The position numbers and the translations under genes were made by a program. From Vandiemenella viatica (Eukaryota > Arthropoda > Insecta > Orthoptera > Morabidae), in contig CM061914.1 in the NCBI GenBank assembly GCA_031002005.1, forward strand, positions 192,156,685 through 192,220,684: a DNA stretch of 64,000 bases, read 5' to 3'. Shown here in pieces: positions 1-10,330 of the stretch (position 1 is the first letter of the stretch; every line of letters starts with the position of its first letter). Under the pieces are notes generated by a model. The model was not told the origin of the DNA and made no database searches. It saw only the letters and a program-made list of their open reading frames with translations.

Positions 1-132
1 CTACTTTTCACTTAACGAATTTTAATATAAAATTCTTGGGGTGTTTTTTGTCAACTGTTAAGTATTTCCGTCTGTACATAATTCCAGTCCCTTACCCCTC
101 TTCCCAATTAAAATAAATAAAAAAAAATGCTT

Positions 133-250
133 TTACCTGAAAAAATAAAAACAATCCGCTGTTTTATGCCTGAAGTCGCGTGTCAGCTTGTCGTAATGGT
201 CATGGTCATATTTTCTCTTCCATAAATAATTCCTAATTCTTCTTAGTATA
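133..250 (-). mobile_element. LINE-B fragment (jockey/CR1-like, antisense), left part
   Basis: The minus strand encodes the late C-terminal segment of a LINE-B reverse-transcriptase ORF. It shows the same W-K-x-K-Y-x-H-D-H and D-F-R-H-K signature as better copies at 9772-10330 and 42085-42610. The copy is broken by the foldback that follows, and its continuation (antisense of the YKAYTGDEAW segment) reappears near 1380-1412. Stops and substitutions make it a dead relic. Confidence 0.7.
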
Positions 251-252
251 AG

Positions 253-1357
253 AGCTGGCAACGTCGCGAAATAGTTGATTTTAGGTCGTCTGGTTTTTTT
301 TTTAATATTTCTTTTCGTGTTGTAGTTGTGTACGGATCTGGTACGCCTGGAACCTCGAGTGGTTGCGTTTACCTGTGCCCATCCCTTCCATACAGGGAAA
401 AATAGTGCAATATGAAACCATTTTAAAACAAATTTTCTTTTCTTTCGTAATTTTCTTTGTCTTTTTAGCAATACAAATTCATAGATGCCAGATAGTTTCT
501 TCTTTGATAACATCTCAGCACATACAATTAAAAAAAAAAATCCAAACCATTTTAGTACAGCTGAAATTTTAATATGATATAGTTCTGTAATCAAAGAAGA
601 TAATATTAATTTGCCAGACGGAAATTCGGTTGCTAAATTAGGAGCCAGACCAATTTAAGTCATGGGTAAAGTAGATGAGTTAGAAGAGAGCGTTATCTAA
701 TTCGTTTTAAACTAACAAAAAAAATTGTATTGTAGATATGACGGCAGTCATGTACAATAGGTAATCTGTTATTTTTATACATTTTTCTATTTTATCATAC
801 ATCATTTTACAAAACACAATACAACGAACGTAAGCACTCGACGACATCTTAAAAAATAATATCTGTGACTGCTTATCTCTGTCCACGCTCTTTGTCGCAG
901 ATATCTCTCTGCCGCAACCAACGAATTATATGCCGCTCTTATAACTTTCCTCACTCACGTAATCTCCCCGTGACTTAAATTGGTCTGGCTCCTAATTTAT
1001 CAACCGAATTTCTGTCTGGCAAATTAATATTATCTTCTTTGATTACAGAACTATATCATATTAAAATTTCAGCTGTACTAAAATGGTTTGAAAATTATTT
1101 TATTTTTTAATTGTATCTGCAGCGATGTTAACAACGATGAAGCTGTACGTCACCTATAAATTTATGTTGCTAAGAAGACAAAGAAAATTATGAAAACAGG
1201 AAAATTTGTCTTAAAATGAATTCAATATGCACTATTTTTCCCAAAAGCAACCGCTCCCAGGTCCCAAACGTACCACATTCTTACTCAACGTCAACAAGAA
1301 AAGAAATGTAAAAAAACCAGCCGACCTAAAATTCTTTCTTGAAAACGTTGCTGCCTG
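253..1357. repeat. Large foldback element with arms of about 400 bp
   Basis: Positions about 256-660 are repeated in inverted orientation at about 965-1354, around a central segment of about 300 bp. Matching landmarks include AGCTGAAATTTTAATATGAT (about 560) against its complement near 1060, and the gccagac/gtctggc blocks near 613 and 1014. Arm ends read GGCAACG and CGTTGCTGCC. It sits inside a LINE-B copy. No transposase coding is seen. Open frames across the arms are hairpin by-products. Confidence 0.75.
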
Positions 1358-1371
1358 TTGGACTATCTAGT

Positions 1372-1626
1372 AGTATTCTTCCGAGCCCCATCACCAACAT
1401 ATGCCTTCAACCTGCTCCTGTATTTAATTTATTATTATTTAATTGCAATGGAACACACGCTCCGGTGGCAATTTCCCTACACACCCAAATTCCCGCTATC
1501 CTTCACTAACCTAGATTTGCCCTCTACAAATTTTAACGTTTTCGGTAGGTTATTCATCATTCCCCTTTGTAACTCATTCCAATCCCTGACACCCTTACCT
1601 AAAAAAAGAAAATCTTCCCACACCCT
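1372..1626 (-). mobile_element. LINE-B pieces, antisense: internal stub plus 3' end
   Basis: Positions 1380-1412 continue the LINE-B copy interrupted by the foldback. From about 1420 the antisense 3' end of a LINE-B starts: an A/T tail (tttaatttattattattt), then the antisense of the 3' UTR block ending CCGGAGCGTGTG, then the antisense of the final coding segment (GVRDWNELP-like) up to about 1626. SINE-1 sequence follows directly. Confidence 0.7.
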
Positions 1627-2985
1627 TCCTCGGTTCGAATGTCAGTCTCGGCGAGGATTTTCATACACAATTACCCTGACCTTCACCTCTGCCACAGCTT
1701 ACTGTGTAATGTGTAGTACGCCACAACGCTTCCGTGGTTTGGATTAGTGATGCCACGAATATTCGGCTACTATTCGGTATTCGGCCAACTCGGCCACTTT
1801 TTTCCATATTCGGTATTCAGCCGAATGTGGCGTACTATTCGGCCGAATACCAAATCATAAAAAAAGAAAACACACATATTACCCAAAAATGTATTTATTT
1901 TAATTCCAAATTATTACATTTAATACTGGAAATCTACCAGCGGTAAGTTGTAATGTATGAAAAACAATTGTTTCAGCATTTTTTGACAGAAAACGGTTGC
2001 ACTTTTCCACATAAACTAAACCTGCTTCTGAAAATAGCCTCTCACTATACACCGTACTGCCAGGAGACGATAAGTAAATCCGAGCGCATTCTGTCAGTCT
2101 TCGACACTGTTCAGCATTTGCTGACCACCACTTGTAAGGGTCTGCCGTCCGATGTAGGCGAACAGTTTTCACATAAAAATCAATCTCATTTGCTGCAAGA
2201 CGAATCTCTACCCATTTTGACCACTCTGATATTGCACAAGAAAAGTTGAAATTAAAAAAAAAAAAAAATACAATCGGTAAATTTATTCGCCAAGAACTTG
2301 ACTTGCCAAACCGCCAAATAGTACAAGATGTAAGCACTCGATGGAATTCCACATATTATTTAATGGAGAGATTATTGGAACAAAAGCGAGTTCTTTCTTT
2401 GTACATAACTGATCACGAGTGTTTAATCAATTTAACACCTTCTCAGTGGCAGCTAATGGAACAATGTATCAAGCTCCTGAAGCCGTTCGAGGAGACTACG
2501 AGAATAACCAGCTCAGGTATTTCCTGTATCTCTGAAATGATTCCACTAATCGTCACATTGTTGAAATACCTGGGGAAGGAAAAAACTGTATATAGAAAAC
2601 CAAATTTATTGAGAGTGAGAACTTCAGTACAAGCCACGTCGGACTACGTGGTGGGAGGGGGGGGGGGTTCACGTGGTTTATGGATGCCCCATGAGACAGG
2701 TTGTAGCCAGTCACCGCGAAAGCTACACAGGACACATATTTGCCGAACATTCGGCTGCCGAAATTCGGCGCTTCGGCCGAGAACGTGGCTGAATATTCGG
2801 TATTCGGCAAAATCACTATTCGTGTCATCTCTAGTTTGGATTTCACGTTGAACTGTAGGTCCCCTGTACCCGGTAGGATTGCCGGGTTAGGTTAAAGTGA
2901 CTACAACAGGGGCGGAATGCGCAGCCCATTGACAACCTGTCTCCAGGTCATTACGACTACACGGAATTATTATTATTACTTGCTG
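1627..2985 (+). mobile_element. SINE-1 copy split by a hAT insertion (1627-1744 and 2842-2985)
   Basis: The left part has a B-box-like GGTTCGAATGTC and the body block ending CGCTTCCGTGGTTTGGAT. The right part resumes after 2841 with TTCACGTTGAACTGTAGG and runs through GGGGCGGAATGCGCAGCC to a tail of ATT repeats. Other copies (7490-7742, 51892-52190, 59288-59660) show these halves are normally contiguous. The 5' A-box end is missing here. Confidence 0.8.
1745..2833. mobile_element. Non-autonomous hAT element with rearranged transposase fragments
   Basis: The element is bounded by a perfect 8-bp target-site duplication GTTTGGAT (1737-1744 and 2834-2841). The ends TAGTGATGCCACGAATA and TAGAGATGACACGAATA (right end reverse-complemented) form imperfect terminal inverted repeats rich in ATTCGG motifs. 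Inside, the minus strand at about 1960-2230 encodes a hAT C-terminal dimerisation motif (ARIYLSSPGSTVYSERLFS). The plus strand at about 2270-2590 encodes the central hAT/ZBED region (VSTRWNSTYYLMERL). The two halves face each other, so no intact transposase is possible. A G-rich stretch at 2640-2695 resembles the Harbinger-like MITE at 8060-8458. Confidence 0.85.
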
Positions 2986-3115
2986 ATTGTAACGTACGCA
3001 GGCAAATCTAGCTGCCCTTATCTGCAACCACTCCAACTGTGTTTGATGTGGATCCGACACTACCCCGCCATGTTAAAGCAGTCGTCTGACCAAAGTGAGC
3101 TTGCTGTGTTCGTTC
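2986..3115 (-). mobile_element. LINE-B fragment (antisense), degenerate
   Basis: Antisense sequence with the ctagctgccctt and gtctgaccaaag landmarks found in other LINE-B copies near 26740-26825 and 42520-42600. It adjoins the SINE-1 tail and has no open frame. Confidence 0.5.
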
Positions 3116-3437
3116 AGTCCTATCTGAAGCGCCAAGCGTGGTGGGTGAGCGGCCATGTTGCCACCTTAGCGATTTTGTCGCTAGCTTTAGTGAGTTTTGA
3201 AGTTCTACAGCGATATTCTTAAATATGTTATCGCTAAAAAAATATTTGGTGATTTTTAGTGGTATTCAACCTTGACGAATATCTAAAAATATACTCGCTT
3301 CCTTTCAACTACATTATTTTGGAGAAAATGTGTCTTTTTGAGTGTGTAAAATACTTTTGTTAGGACAAAGATAACAAAACAGTAGATCTTGCCTCAAAAC
3401 TCGGATTTGATGACGAAAAAATTTACAAACCCCCACC

Positions 3438-3690
3438 GAGGGTAGTGGTGTAACGGTTAGCGTTCTGGCCGGCCTCGCATTCGGGAGGACGGCGGTACGG
3501 CGGTTCAAATCCCCGTCCGGGCATCCAGATTTAGGTTTTCCATGGTTTCCCAAATCACTCCAGGCAAATGCCGGGATGCTTCCTTCAAAAGGCCATGGCC
3601 AAATTCCTTCCCATTCCTTGTTCCACATCCTTTCCCGTCTCTAAAGACCTCGCTGTAAGAGAGACGTTAAGCAGATAAAAAAAAGAAAGG
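3438..3690 (+). mobile_element. SINE-2 copy (tRNA-derived SINE), nearly complete
   Basis: The head carries an A-box-like TAGTGGTGTAACGG and a B box GGTTCAAATCC, so it derives from a tRNA and would use an internal RNA polymerase III promoter. The body has the diagnostic block TTTTCCATGGTTTCCC ... CCGGGATGCTTCC ... AAAGGCCATGG. The 3' end reads CTAAAGACCTCGCTGTAAG and ends in an A-rich run near 3682. Length is about 250 bp. Confidence 0.85.
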
Positions 3691-3710
3691 ATTTTCAGTA
3701 CAATGAATAT

Positions 3711-3950
3711 TGTTAAAAACAAATTGAGAAATAGGATGGGTGTAAATACTCTTAATAGCATTCTTTTTTATAAGGAATCAGTTAAAAATTGTGAAAAAAA
3801 CGCTATAGTTACGAGCTTCGAAGTGATATGATTGCTACGATCTGTAAAGATGCTAAATATTCTTTTAAATCTAAGACTGACGATTCATCCCATCCTTCCA
3901 CATCTGCAAGTTCTGCAACTCCAACGATAGACCAAGATGATGATGAATAA
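3711..3950 (+). pseudogene. Degenerate hAT-like transposase C-terminal fragment
   Basis: The plus strand reads KNKLRNRMGVNTLNSILF, resembling the L-R-N-R-M-x-V-x-x-L segment near the C terminus of hAT transposases. An acidic end (QDDDE) and a stop follow near 3948, with a frame break in between. Flanking blocks with TAGCGATTTxxxCGCTAG near 3165 and 4046 may be the remains of element ends, with the SINE-2 at 3438 nested inside. Family assignment is tentative. Confidence 0.35.
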
Positions 3951-4131
3951 ATCCCGATTGAAGAATTTGCGTTGAATTTAATGAAAATACTAATTATTAA
4001 AATATTTTTATATTACTTACTTTACTATTTTCCTTTATTTTATCTAGCGATTTCTAGCGAATCGTTTAGTTCTCAATATCCGGTAATCCAGTGAGTTTTT
4101 AGACCAGGTATAGCGACTTTTGTTTTCGTAA

Positions 4132-4376
4132 GGTGGTAACAATGGTGAGCAGTTAACGTTCTGGCCTCGCATTCGGGAGGACGTGGGTTCGAATCCCCGT
4201 CCGGACATCACGATTTGGTTTTTCCATGGTTTCCCAAAATCACTCCAGGCGAATGCCGGGATGCTTCCTTCAAAAGGATATAACTGAATTCCTTTCCGCT
4301 CCTTGTCCCCTGTCCCATCCCGCATCTAATGACTTCGACGAGGTATAAAGCCATAAGTAAAAATAAAAATAAAAAA
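4132..4376 (+). mobile_element. SINE-2 copy
   Basis: Same architecture as the 3438 copy: B box GGGTTCGAATCC, the TTTCCATGGTTTCCC block, CCGGGATGCTTCCTTC, then a variant 3' end (CTAATGACTTCGACGAGG ... CATAAGTAAAAATAAAAA). The different tail marks a second SINE-2 subfamily. Confidence 0.85.
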
Positions 4377-5238
4377 TGTGAAGCATGGATCATGTCACTG
4401 GACAGGTGACGTTAGTAAAGGCAGAGTCGAGGGTAAGGAGGAGGTTGGTTGCTGGACGAGTCCGTGGGAGCGTCAGCTACCTCGGTCACGGGGCTCGGAG
4501 ACGTGTCATTATAAGCGGTGACTCTGCCAACGCTGTCTTCTAATACAGACCCGCTTGCGCAAGTCCGTCACGACGTGAAAACCTGGACAGCGACCAATTA
4601 GACGTCGGGACAATGGCACTTCTGCCCAAAAACAATAATCAGGGGTGGTCGTAGCGAGATGACATCAGACATTTGTCATAATTTCAGTTCGCGAGGAATT
4701 TCGGTGTGGGAGAAAAGAGTCAGCAACGGATGGAACTGTCTGCACATTGTGAAGCAAAAACACAATTTAATAATTTTTCATCCGCGAGCCGAAGGTCGCC
4801 AGTTCACGTCCGGTCGCAGTCATTGGAGCTTAAGTGTTGCGTCTGTGAATGTCATGTCTGTCCTGTGATGTGTCTAACTAGCTGAAAAAATTACTATCGA
4901 GCTAGCTGTATAGCCCAGATGCCGAAAGTAATTTAAAAAATAATTTTACAAGAAGAGAGTGTACTTATAACAGCAAGCAGATACAGATGATGTGACGTAG
5001 ATATTGAAAAGAAAGTTGACTGTGAGCCTTTACAAGATAGAGGAAGGGTTAAGACAGTTCTGGGTGTGTGAAAAAGGTACATTGGCGATGGGAGACAGAT
5101 GGATATTGGAAGTAGAATTAGTAATAGAACAAGTGAGTACAATGTTGGTGCAGGCACAAGTGTCTTAGAGCACACTCTGCTGTCAGATCTGCCACAGATC
5201 GCTACCTATCCCACTTTACAGAACGGGCAAACATCAGA
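4377..5238. other. No recognised feature
   Basis: CpG-rich unique-looking sequence. Short open frames on both strands have no recognisable domain or splice context. I see no repeat copy or RNA gene here. Confidence 0.5.
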
Positions 5239-5478
5239 CCTCTTTTTTTCATTTTTTTTTTTTTTTTTTTTTAACTGCTTTACGTCTCTTAACAGCGAGG
5301 TCTTTAGAAACGTGAAAGGATGGGGGGCAAGGAATGGGAAGGAACTCGGCCATGGCCTTTTGAAGTAAGCATCCCGGAATTTGCCTGGAGTGATTTGGGA
5401 AACCATGGAAAACCCCAATGAGGATGCCCGGACGGGGATTCGAACCGCCGTTCTTCCAAATGCGAGGCCAGAACCACG
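5239..5478 (-). mobile_element. SINE-2 copy (antisense)
   Basis: Antisense SINE-2: a T run (the A tail), CTCTTAACAGCGAGGTC, GGCCATGGCCTTTTGAAG, GATTTGGGAAACCATGG, then the complement of the B box (GGGATTCGAACC). It abuts a Tc1-type fragment, whose left part it may have interrupted. Confidence 0.85.
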
Positions 5479-5481
5479 TTC

Positions 5482-5818
5482 TGTGATGAGGCGTGGACGT
5501 CCACCACCTTGTCACCCAGTCGTGGTTTCACCGTCCTTCAACCACTCTGCATAGATGCTCACTACAGTAGCACGCGAACAGCCGACCAGCCTCGCCGTTT
5601 CCGAGATGCTCGTTCGCAGGTGCCGCGCCCACAAACCGCCGGCCCGTAATTTAAGGGAATTGCGTGACCTGTGCGTAGAAACCTGGTGCCAGACAACTCC
5701 GGAAACCTAACGAGGATTTTTCGAATCCATGCCACGCCGAATCGCTGCTGTATTGCGCTACAAAGATGGACCAATACACCAATAAGCAGGTGGGCATAAT
5801 GTTTTGGCTGATCACTGT
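5482..5818 (-). mobile_element. Tc1-like transposon 5' end (truncated, minus strand)
   Basis: The right terminus TTTTGGCTGATCACTG is followed by TA at 5819-5820, the usual Tc1 target. On the minus strand a helix-turn-helix segment reads [19 protein letters not shown], closely matching the transposase start at 30455-31200. Everything after the N-terminal DNA-binding part is missing. The 61141-61902 element is a relative with the same ends. Confidence 0.75.
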
Positions 5819-6380
5819 ATATCTGTTCTGAAACATGGAAAGCAGGACAGCAAACATACACGCTCCCCCAAGAGCGCTTCTCGTTGCGGAGTCTGCTCCA
5901 CGGTCACTGCCAAGGTGAATGCTGAGGACGGCGAGGTTCCAGAGACTCTGCTCGTTATGTTATTAATCTCTTTCGGTGAATCGAAAAGTCATAGATCACA
6001 TCGCGAAGGTCGCAGTGAATAGGACGGGCAACTTGATGACGTAACCGGGAGGTGTTTGCTCAGCACTACAGCTGTGTACACAACGAGCGGGCAAAGGGAC
6101 GACTCGCCTGTAAACAACTCAACAACACCGAGGGATTCTACAGTACGCGGTCCCGGCCAAACAAGCAGTAGATAAGTGACTCTACGTGTCGTGAATACGC
6201 AGTAGCGGTACTCCAGTGTCTTTTGGATGTGGTCGCGCGTCTAGGATATCAGTTGGAACGTAGATTCGTGCCGATAAATGCCTGCTTTGTTCAGGACCTC
6301 AGTTTTTAGCATCACCTATCATGACCACATGATCTAAGCTGAACTGTTTCTTGAGTTTGATTATTGTTGGACCTCTTCTA
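5819..6380. other. No recognised feature
   Basis: CpG-rich single-copy-looking sequence between the Tc1 fragment and a LINE-C fragment. No convincing coding region or repeat was found. Confidence 0.4.
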
Positions 6381-6640
6381 CATCTATACTCTGCAAATCA
6401 CAAATACTGTGGGTGGCAGAAGGTGCTAAGCACCAATCCTACTTCAATTCATTGCAATCCCGAACAGAACGACGAAAGAAAGAATATATAAATGTATCAG
6501 TACGGCATCTTATTTCTCGAATCTTATCCCTCCTGTTATTGCGACCTAAATAAGTTGGCGGAAGAAGTATTTCGTTGCACTAGTAAATTAAAGATTTTCG
6601 CTTACTCTCCAACAAACGAAAACGACGTCGTCTGTCCGCC
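6381..6640 (-). mobile_element. LINE-C 3' fragment (CR1-like, antisense)
   Basis: It begins with CTACATCTATACTCTGCAAA, the complement of a hexamer-type 3' tail, then GTGGGTGGCAGAAGGTGC and antisense coding that matches the 35083-35512 copy. 5'-truncated and frameshifted. Confidence 0.7.
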
Positions 6641-6945
6641 AAACAATCCGAGCCGAACCCATGTATCACCTCGTCCCTTCAATGGCATCGGGGATGGCCT
6701 GTTCCACATCTCGGATCAGAACTCCCGGAATGCACAATGAATAGACACAGGACTTCATCCCCGACCTATTTGCCATGTCCCTAAAGGACCTCTTCAGGTA
6801 GCTTCAAACCAAAAAAGCATTGCACACAGTCTAGAAGTTTTTAGGAACCAAGGAATGAGTTTTTAGTGTCGCAGCTCATTTTACACTAAGGTACAACGTC
6901 AAAGAAAGGTTTTAATTTCGCATTTGACAGATCTGACTCTTTCGT

Positions 6946-7098
6946 ATTTTTTTTTTTTTACTTATGGCTTTACGCCTCGTCGACGTCGGGATCATTAGCG
7001 GTCGGATGGGACTGGGGACAAGAAAGGCTAATGAATTCAGCCGTGGCCTTTTGAATGAAGCATCCCGGCATTCGCCTGGAGTGATCCGGGGAAACCGT
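6946..7098 (-). mobile_element. SINE-2 copy, truncated (antisense)
   Basis: T run, CTTATGGCTTTACGCCTCGTCGACGTCG (tail of the 4132 subfamily), GGCCTTTTGAATGAAGCATC and GCCTGGAGTGATCC. The tRNA-derived head is missing: the sequence breaks off at about 7098 into A/T-rich DNA. Confidence 0.75.
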
Positions 7099-7376
7099 AT
7101 TAATATTTATGTGGTAAAAGAAAAAAAAAAGAATTACGAAATCAAAGACTGTATTATTATCATATAAAAAATATAATTAAATGTGTGTGAATAAAAAATT
7201 CAACACCGACTCACAAATAATTTTATAGAGGATATACAAATATTGAAATGTGAACACATTTATTAATAAATGAAACAGAAAAACGAAACCAAAGACTATA
7301 CTAGTATTTCGATTTAAAAAAACTGGTTGACATTGGGACTGCCGACAGAAGTGAAAACTTAAACCTATTAATATCA

Positions 7377-7428
7377 TACGCGCAACATGTCATACGCGCA
7401 ACATGTCATACAGCGCAACATGGCATAC
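7377..7428 (+). repeat. Short tandem repeat, about 3 units of 18-20 bp
   Basis: The unit CGCGCAACATGTCATA is repeated three times with slight length change (cagCGCAACATGGCATA in the last). It lies just before the SINE-1 copy. Confidence 0.75.
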
Positions 7429-7489
7429 AGCTACAGATATGATAAAACATATTTCCGTGTGGTTGTAATGAACTAGTGACTGGGTTTCT

Positions 7490-7742
7490 AGTGGCTGCGC
7501 AATCCACCCCTGTTTTAATCACCTTCACCTAACCCGGTAGTCTTGCCAGGTATAGGGTTTAATGTGGAATCCATACCACGGAAGCGTTCTGGCGTACTTC
7601 ACATTACACGGAAAGCTATGCCAGATGTGAAGGTCGAGTTAATGGTCTACGAAAAACCCCGCCGAGACAGATTTTCGAACCGGGGACCTTTCGTTCGCTA
7701 GTCAGACACCTTAACCACTGAGCCACAAGATCGCAACAGATA
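7490..7742 (-). mobile_element. SINE-1 copy (antisense), full head
   Basis: Read on the minus strand, it starts with a tRNA-like head whose A box is TGGCTCAGTGGTTAAGG and whose B-box region is GGTTCGAAAATC. The SINE-1 body follows (ATGTGAAGTACGCCAGAACG, then CACATTAAACCCTATACC), ending in the GGATTGCGCAGCC block. This is the best copy in the window for the tRNA-derived promoter of the family. Confidence 0.8.
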
Positions 7743-7854
7743 TAGAGTTAACATCACAATGTCGGTAATGCGAACTCATAAGAGTTTACCCATCCAAAAA
7801 TCGCCCAACGCGCGTATAGAAGTTTTCAGTTTAAAAACAAAAACAAAAAAAACA

Positions 7855-8035
7855 AAGAAAGACTGGTTTGATGCAATACTCCTCCTAATCTCTTCATCTC
7901 TACATGCCCCTTAAAACCCACAGCCTTTAATTATCTGCTTCACATATTCCAATTTCTGTCTTCCTCTACAGTTCTTATCTTCGACTGTTCCCTCCACTAA
8001 CAAATCAACCAACCCAGCATGCATCAAAATATGTT
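7855..8035 (-). mobile_element. LINE 3'-end fragment (RTE/I-like, antisense)
   Basis: The minus strand reads LVEGTVEDKNCRGRQKLEYV before a stop at about 7911. This resembles the E-G-x-V-x-x-K-x-x-R-G-R-x-x-L tail common in non-LTR reverse transcriptases. The ACTGGTTTGATGCAATACTC block beyond it would be 3' UTR. Only the end of the element is left. Confidence 0.45.
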
Positions 8036-8680
8036 TTTTTACCTGCTTAACGCCTCTTAGGGAGCGTCCATAAACCACGTAGCTCCATTTTGGCCTCCTG
8101 TGAACAATCCCCCTCCCCCTCACGTAGCCCTACGTGGCTTTTTCCGCTACCCCCCCCCCCTCCACGTAGCACGTAGCTTTTTACCCTTTTGATTCCAGAA
8201 GACATTTTGTACTGTTTTCGCTTGTGAGACTATTGTAAATTACATACGGAGATAATTAACTGAGGGAAATAAATATTAAGATGCTATTGTGCGTTCAGTT
8301 CCTCATTTTAACTGTGAAAAATGTTATGTAATGAAAGCTACGTGGCCTGGCTCGGAACCCCCCCCTCCCCCCCACGTAGCCTAGCGTAGCCTAGCGTAGC
8401 CTTCCAGCTAACCACTCCCCCCCCCCTGGACGGAGCCACGTAGTTTGTGCATGGTCCCTTAACAGCGAGGTCTTTAGAGACGGGAAAGGATGGGGGGGGG
8501 CAGGAATGGGAAGGAATTTGGCCATGGCCTTTTGAAGGGAACATCCCGGCATTCGCCTGGAGTGATTTGGGGCAACCAAGGAAAATCCAAATCTGGATGT
8601 GCGGACAGGGATTCGAACCGGCGTCCTCCCGAATGCGAGGCCAGAACGCTAACCACTCATCCACCACGGTCGGTCAGCAC
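8036..8680 (-). mobile_element. SINE-2 copy split by a MITE (8036-8059 and 8459-8680)
   Basis: The antisense tail (TTTTTTTACCTGCTTAACGC) is at 8036-8059. The rest resumes at 8459 with TTAACAGCGAGGTCTTTAGA and runs through the B-box complement GGGATTCGAACC to about 8680. The intact copy at 5239 shows both parts belong together. Confidence 0.85.
8060..8458. mobile_element. Harbinger-like MITE, 399 bp, TTA target duplication
   Basis: It is flanked by TTA (8057-8059 and 8459-8461) inside SINE-2. The ends GGGAGCGTCCATAAACCACG and GGGACCATGCACAAACTACG (right end complemented) are imperfect terminal inverted repeats with a common ACGTAG subterminal motif repeated many times, plus C-rich runs. A 3-bp TTA duplication with GGG termini suits PIF/Harbinger. 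No transposase remains. Confidence 0.75.
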
Positions 8681-8726
8681 TTATTGGAGGGGATGCACCA
8701 GCGAAATGAGAGACTGGGGTAACTAA

Positions 8727-9262
8727 TCTTTGGTCGGACCATTGCTTGAGTATAGTAGGGTATTATAGGACCCACATTTATGGAAGCAATTACGGGAGTT
8801 GGAAAAGGTGCAAAGAAGGGCTGTTAGATTTGTGTATGGAAAATACCGCACAACACTATAAGTAATTAATATGATATAGGAGCTGGACTGAAAGTTCTTG
8901 GAAGACAGGTGGAGGGTGAAGAGTGTGCTGGGAATAAACCAGGCATATATTAGTGATGAGGCGTGGAAAGATTTTTCAAGATGTGATGTGGATTGACGGG
9001 AAAAGGTGACCATGACCACAAGCTGGCACTCGATCTCAGGCGTAAACGTGTTAGGAAATTTTCTTTCGTTGGGAATGGGGTTGCAGATATGAGTAGCGAT
9101 GAATAATTTACGAAATACGCTGGAAGAATTTAAAATTAAAATTCGTGAAGGCAGAAGTAGACGTGTACAAGGAAGGGGGAAAATGGATCTGTAAGGAAAT
9201 TGCCACCGAAGCGTGCGCACCATTGCAGTTAAATTGAAATTAATAAAAATAATAATAATAAT
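8727..9262 (+). mobile_element. LINE-B 3' fragment, plus strand
   Basis: From TTTGGTCGGACCATTGCTTG through ACCCACATTTATGG, GACCATGACCACAAGCTGGC and the 3' UTR block CACCGAAGCGTGCGCACC to an A/T-rich tail (taataataata). The reading frame is broken at several points. Confidence 0.8.
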
Positions 9263-9771
9263 AGTAAAAGAAAGGGACTGGATGTTCTCACTGCTATGCG
9301 CTTTGGACGCCATAGTAGCTAATAAGCAACCGCAGCGTTAGTGCCGGTTTTGTGCAAAATATTTAAACTGTTTTGCGAGGGGGGGGGGGAGTAATGCATC
9401 TGGTGGGATCTGCGAATTGTGACGTAACAGCCGTGGTCCCTGGAGCGGAGCTGCAGTCGACTCTGGGAACCCAACCCAGCAGCACCAGGCAGAAGTCCGC
9501 AGGTAAAACCAAACTCAGACTCACAGCACGAAACGTTCACGCGACTAAGTCTCCAAAGTAAATACACAGTCCTTGGCGTCCGAATCCAGGTTTTATCTGA
9601 TGATCTTGGATTGATTTATGGTTACGAAATAAATGTCTATATATATTTACAAGTACCTATTGTATTTGTATCAGTATTACTATCAAATTAGTACTTACCG
9701 TACCCGCAACTTTTTCCACGTGGAATTTTATATTTGTGCTTTTAATTTACAGAAAAACTGTCAAAGACATT
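9263..9771. other. No recognised feature
   Basis: It contains a G run at about 9379-9389 and short frames without domain content. Confidence 0.4.
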
Positions 9772-10330
9772 TCGGATATTGCAAAACTTTGGTCAGACCA
9801 TTGCTCGAATTTGGTAGTGTAGTATGGGACCCACATTTTGCGTATCAAATACAGGAATTGGAGAGGGTGCAAAAAAGGGCTACTAGATTTGTTTCTGGAA
9901 ATTATCGCAGAATGCAATCAGTGATAGATGTGATGAAAGAGCTGTAATGAGATTCATTGAAAGACAGAAGGAGGATTAGGAGGGTCATGGGAGTGTACAA
10001 GGCGTATACTGGCGATGAGGCATGGAAAGATATTGCAGTAGGTATGAAAAGTAGTGCATGGAAGGGAAAATATGGCCATGACCACAAGCTGGCACTCGAT
10101 TTCAGGCACAAGGGTGTGGGAAGATTCTCTTTTTTAGGTAAGGGTGTCAGGGATTGGAATGAGTTACCAAGGGAAATGATGAATAACTTACCTAAAACTT
10201 TGAAAGAATTTAAAGTTAAAATTTGTAGAAGGCAAATGTAAGTGGGTGCAGGATAGGTGGAAGATGGGTGTGTGGGGAAATAGCCACCGGAGCCTGTGCT
10301 GCATTGCAATTAAATTAAATTAAACTTCGT
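9772..10330 (+). mobile_element. LINE-B 3' fragment, best-preserved copy
   Basis: This encodes the post-palm end of a non-LTR reverse-transcriptase ORF: KTLVRPLLEFGSVVWDPHF, then LERVQKRATRFVSGNYRR, one in-frame stop at about 9945, then AYTGDEAWKDI, GHDHKLALDFRHKG, GKGVRDWNELPREMMNNLP and a natural stop near 10240. The 3' UTR block CACCGGAGCCTGTGC and a tail of AATTAAATTAAATTAAA follow. The clade looks like jockey/CR1 (no RNase H seen). 5'-truncated. Confidence 0.85.

Noticed and set aside
3438..3520. tRNA gene candidates with A and B boxes (also at 7690-7742 and 59290-59360)
   Set aside because: They do not fold as complete cloverleafs and are joined to repeated SINE bodies; they are tRNA-derived SINE heads.
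7377..7428. Possible CRISPR-like repeat array
   Set aside because: Three contiguous near-identical units with no spacers in a eukaryotic genome; an ordinary tandem repeat.
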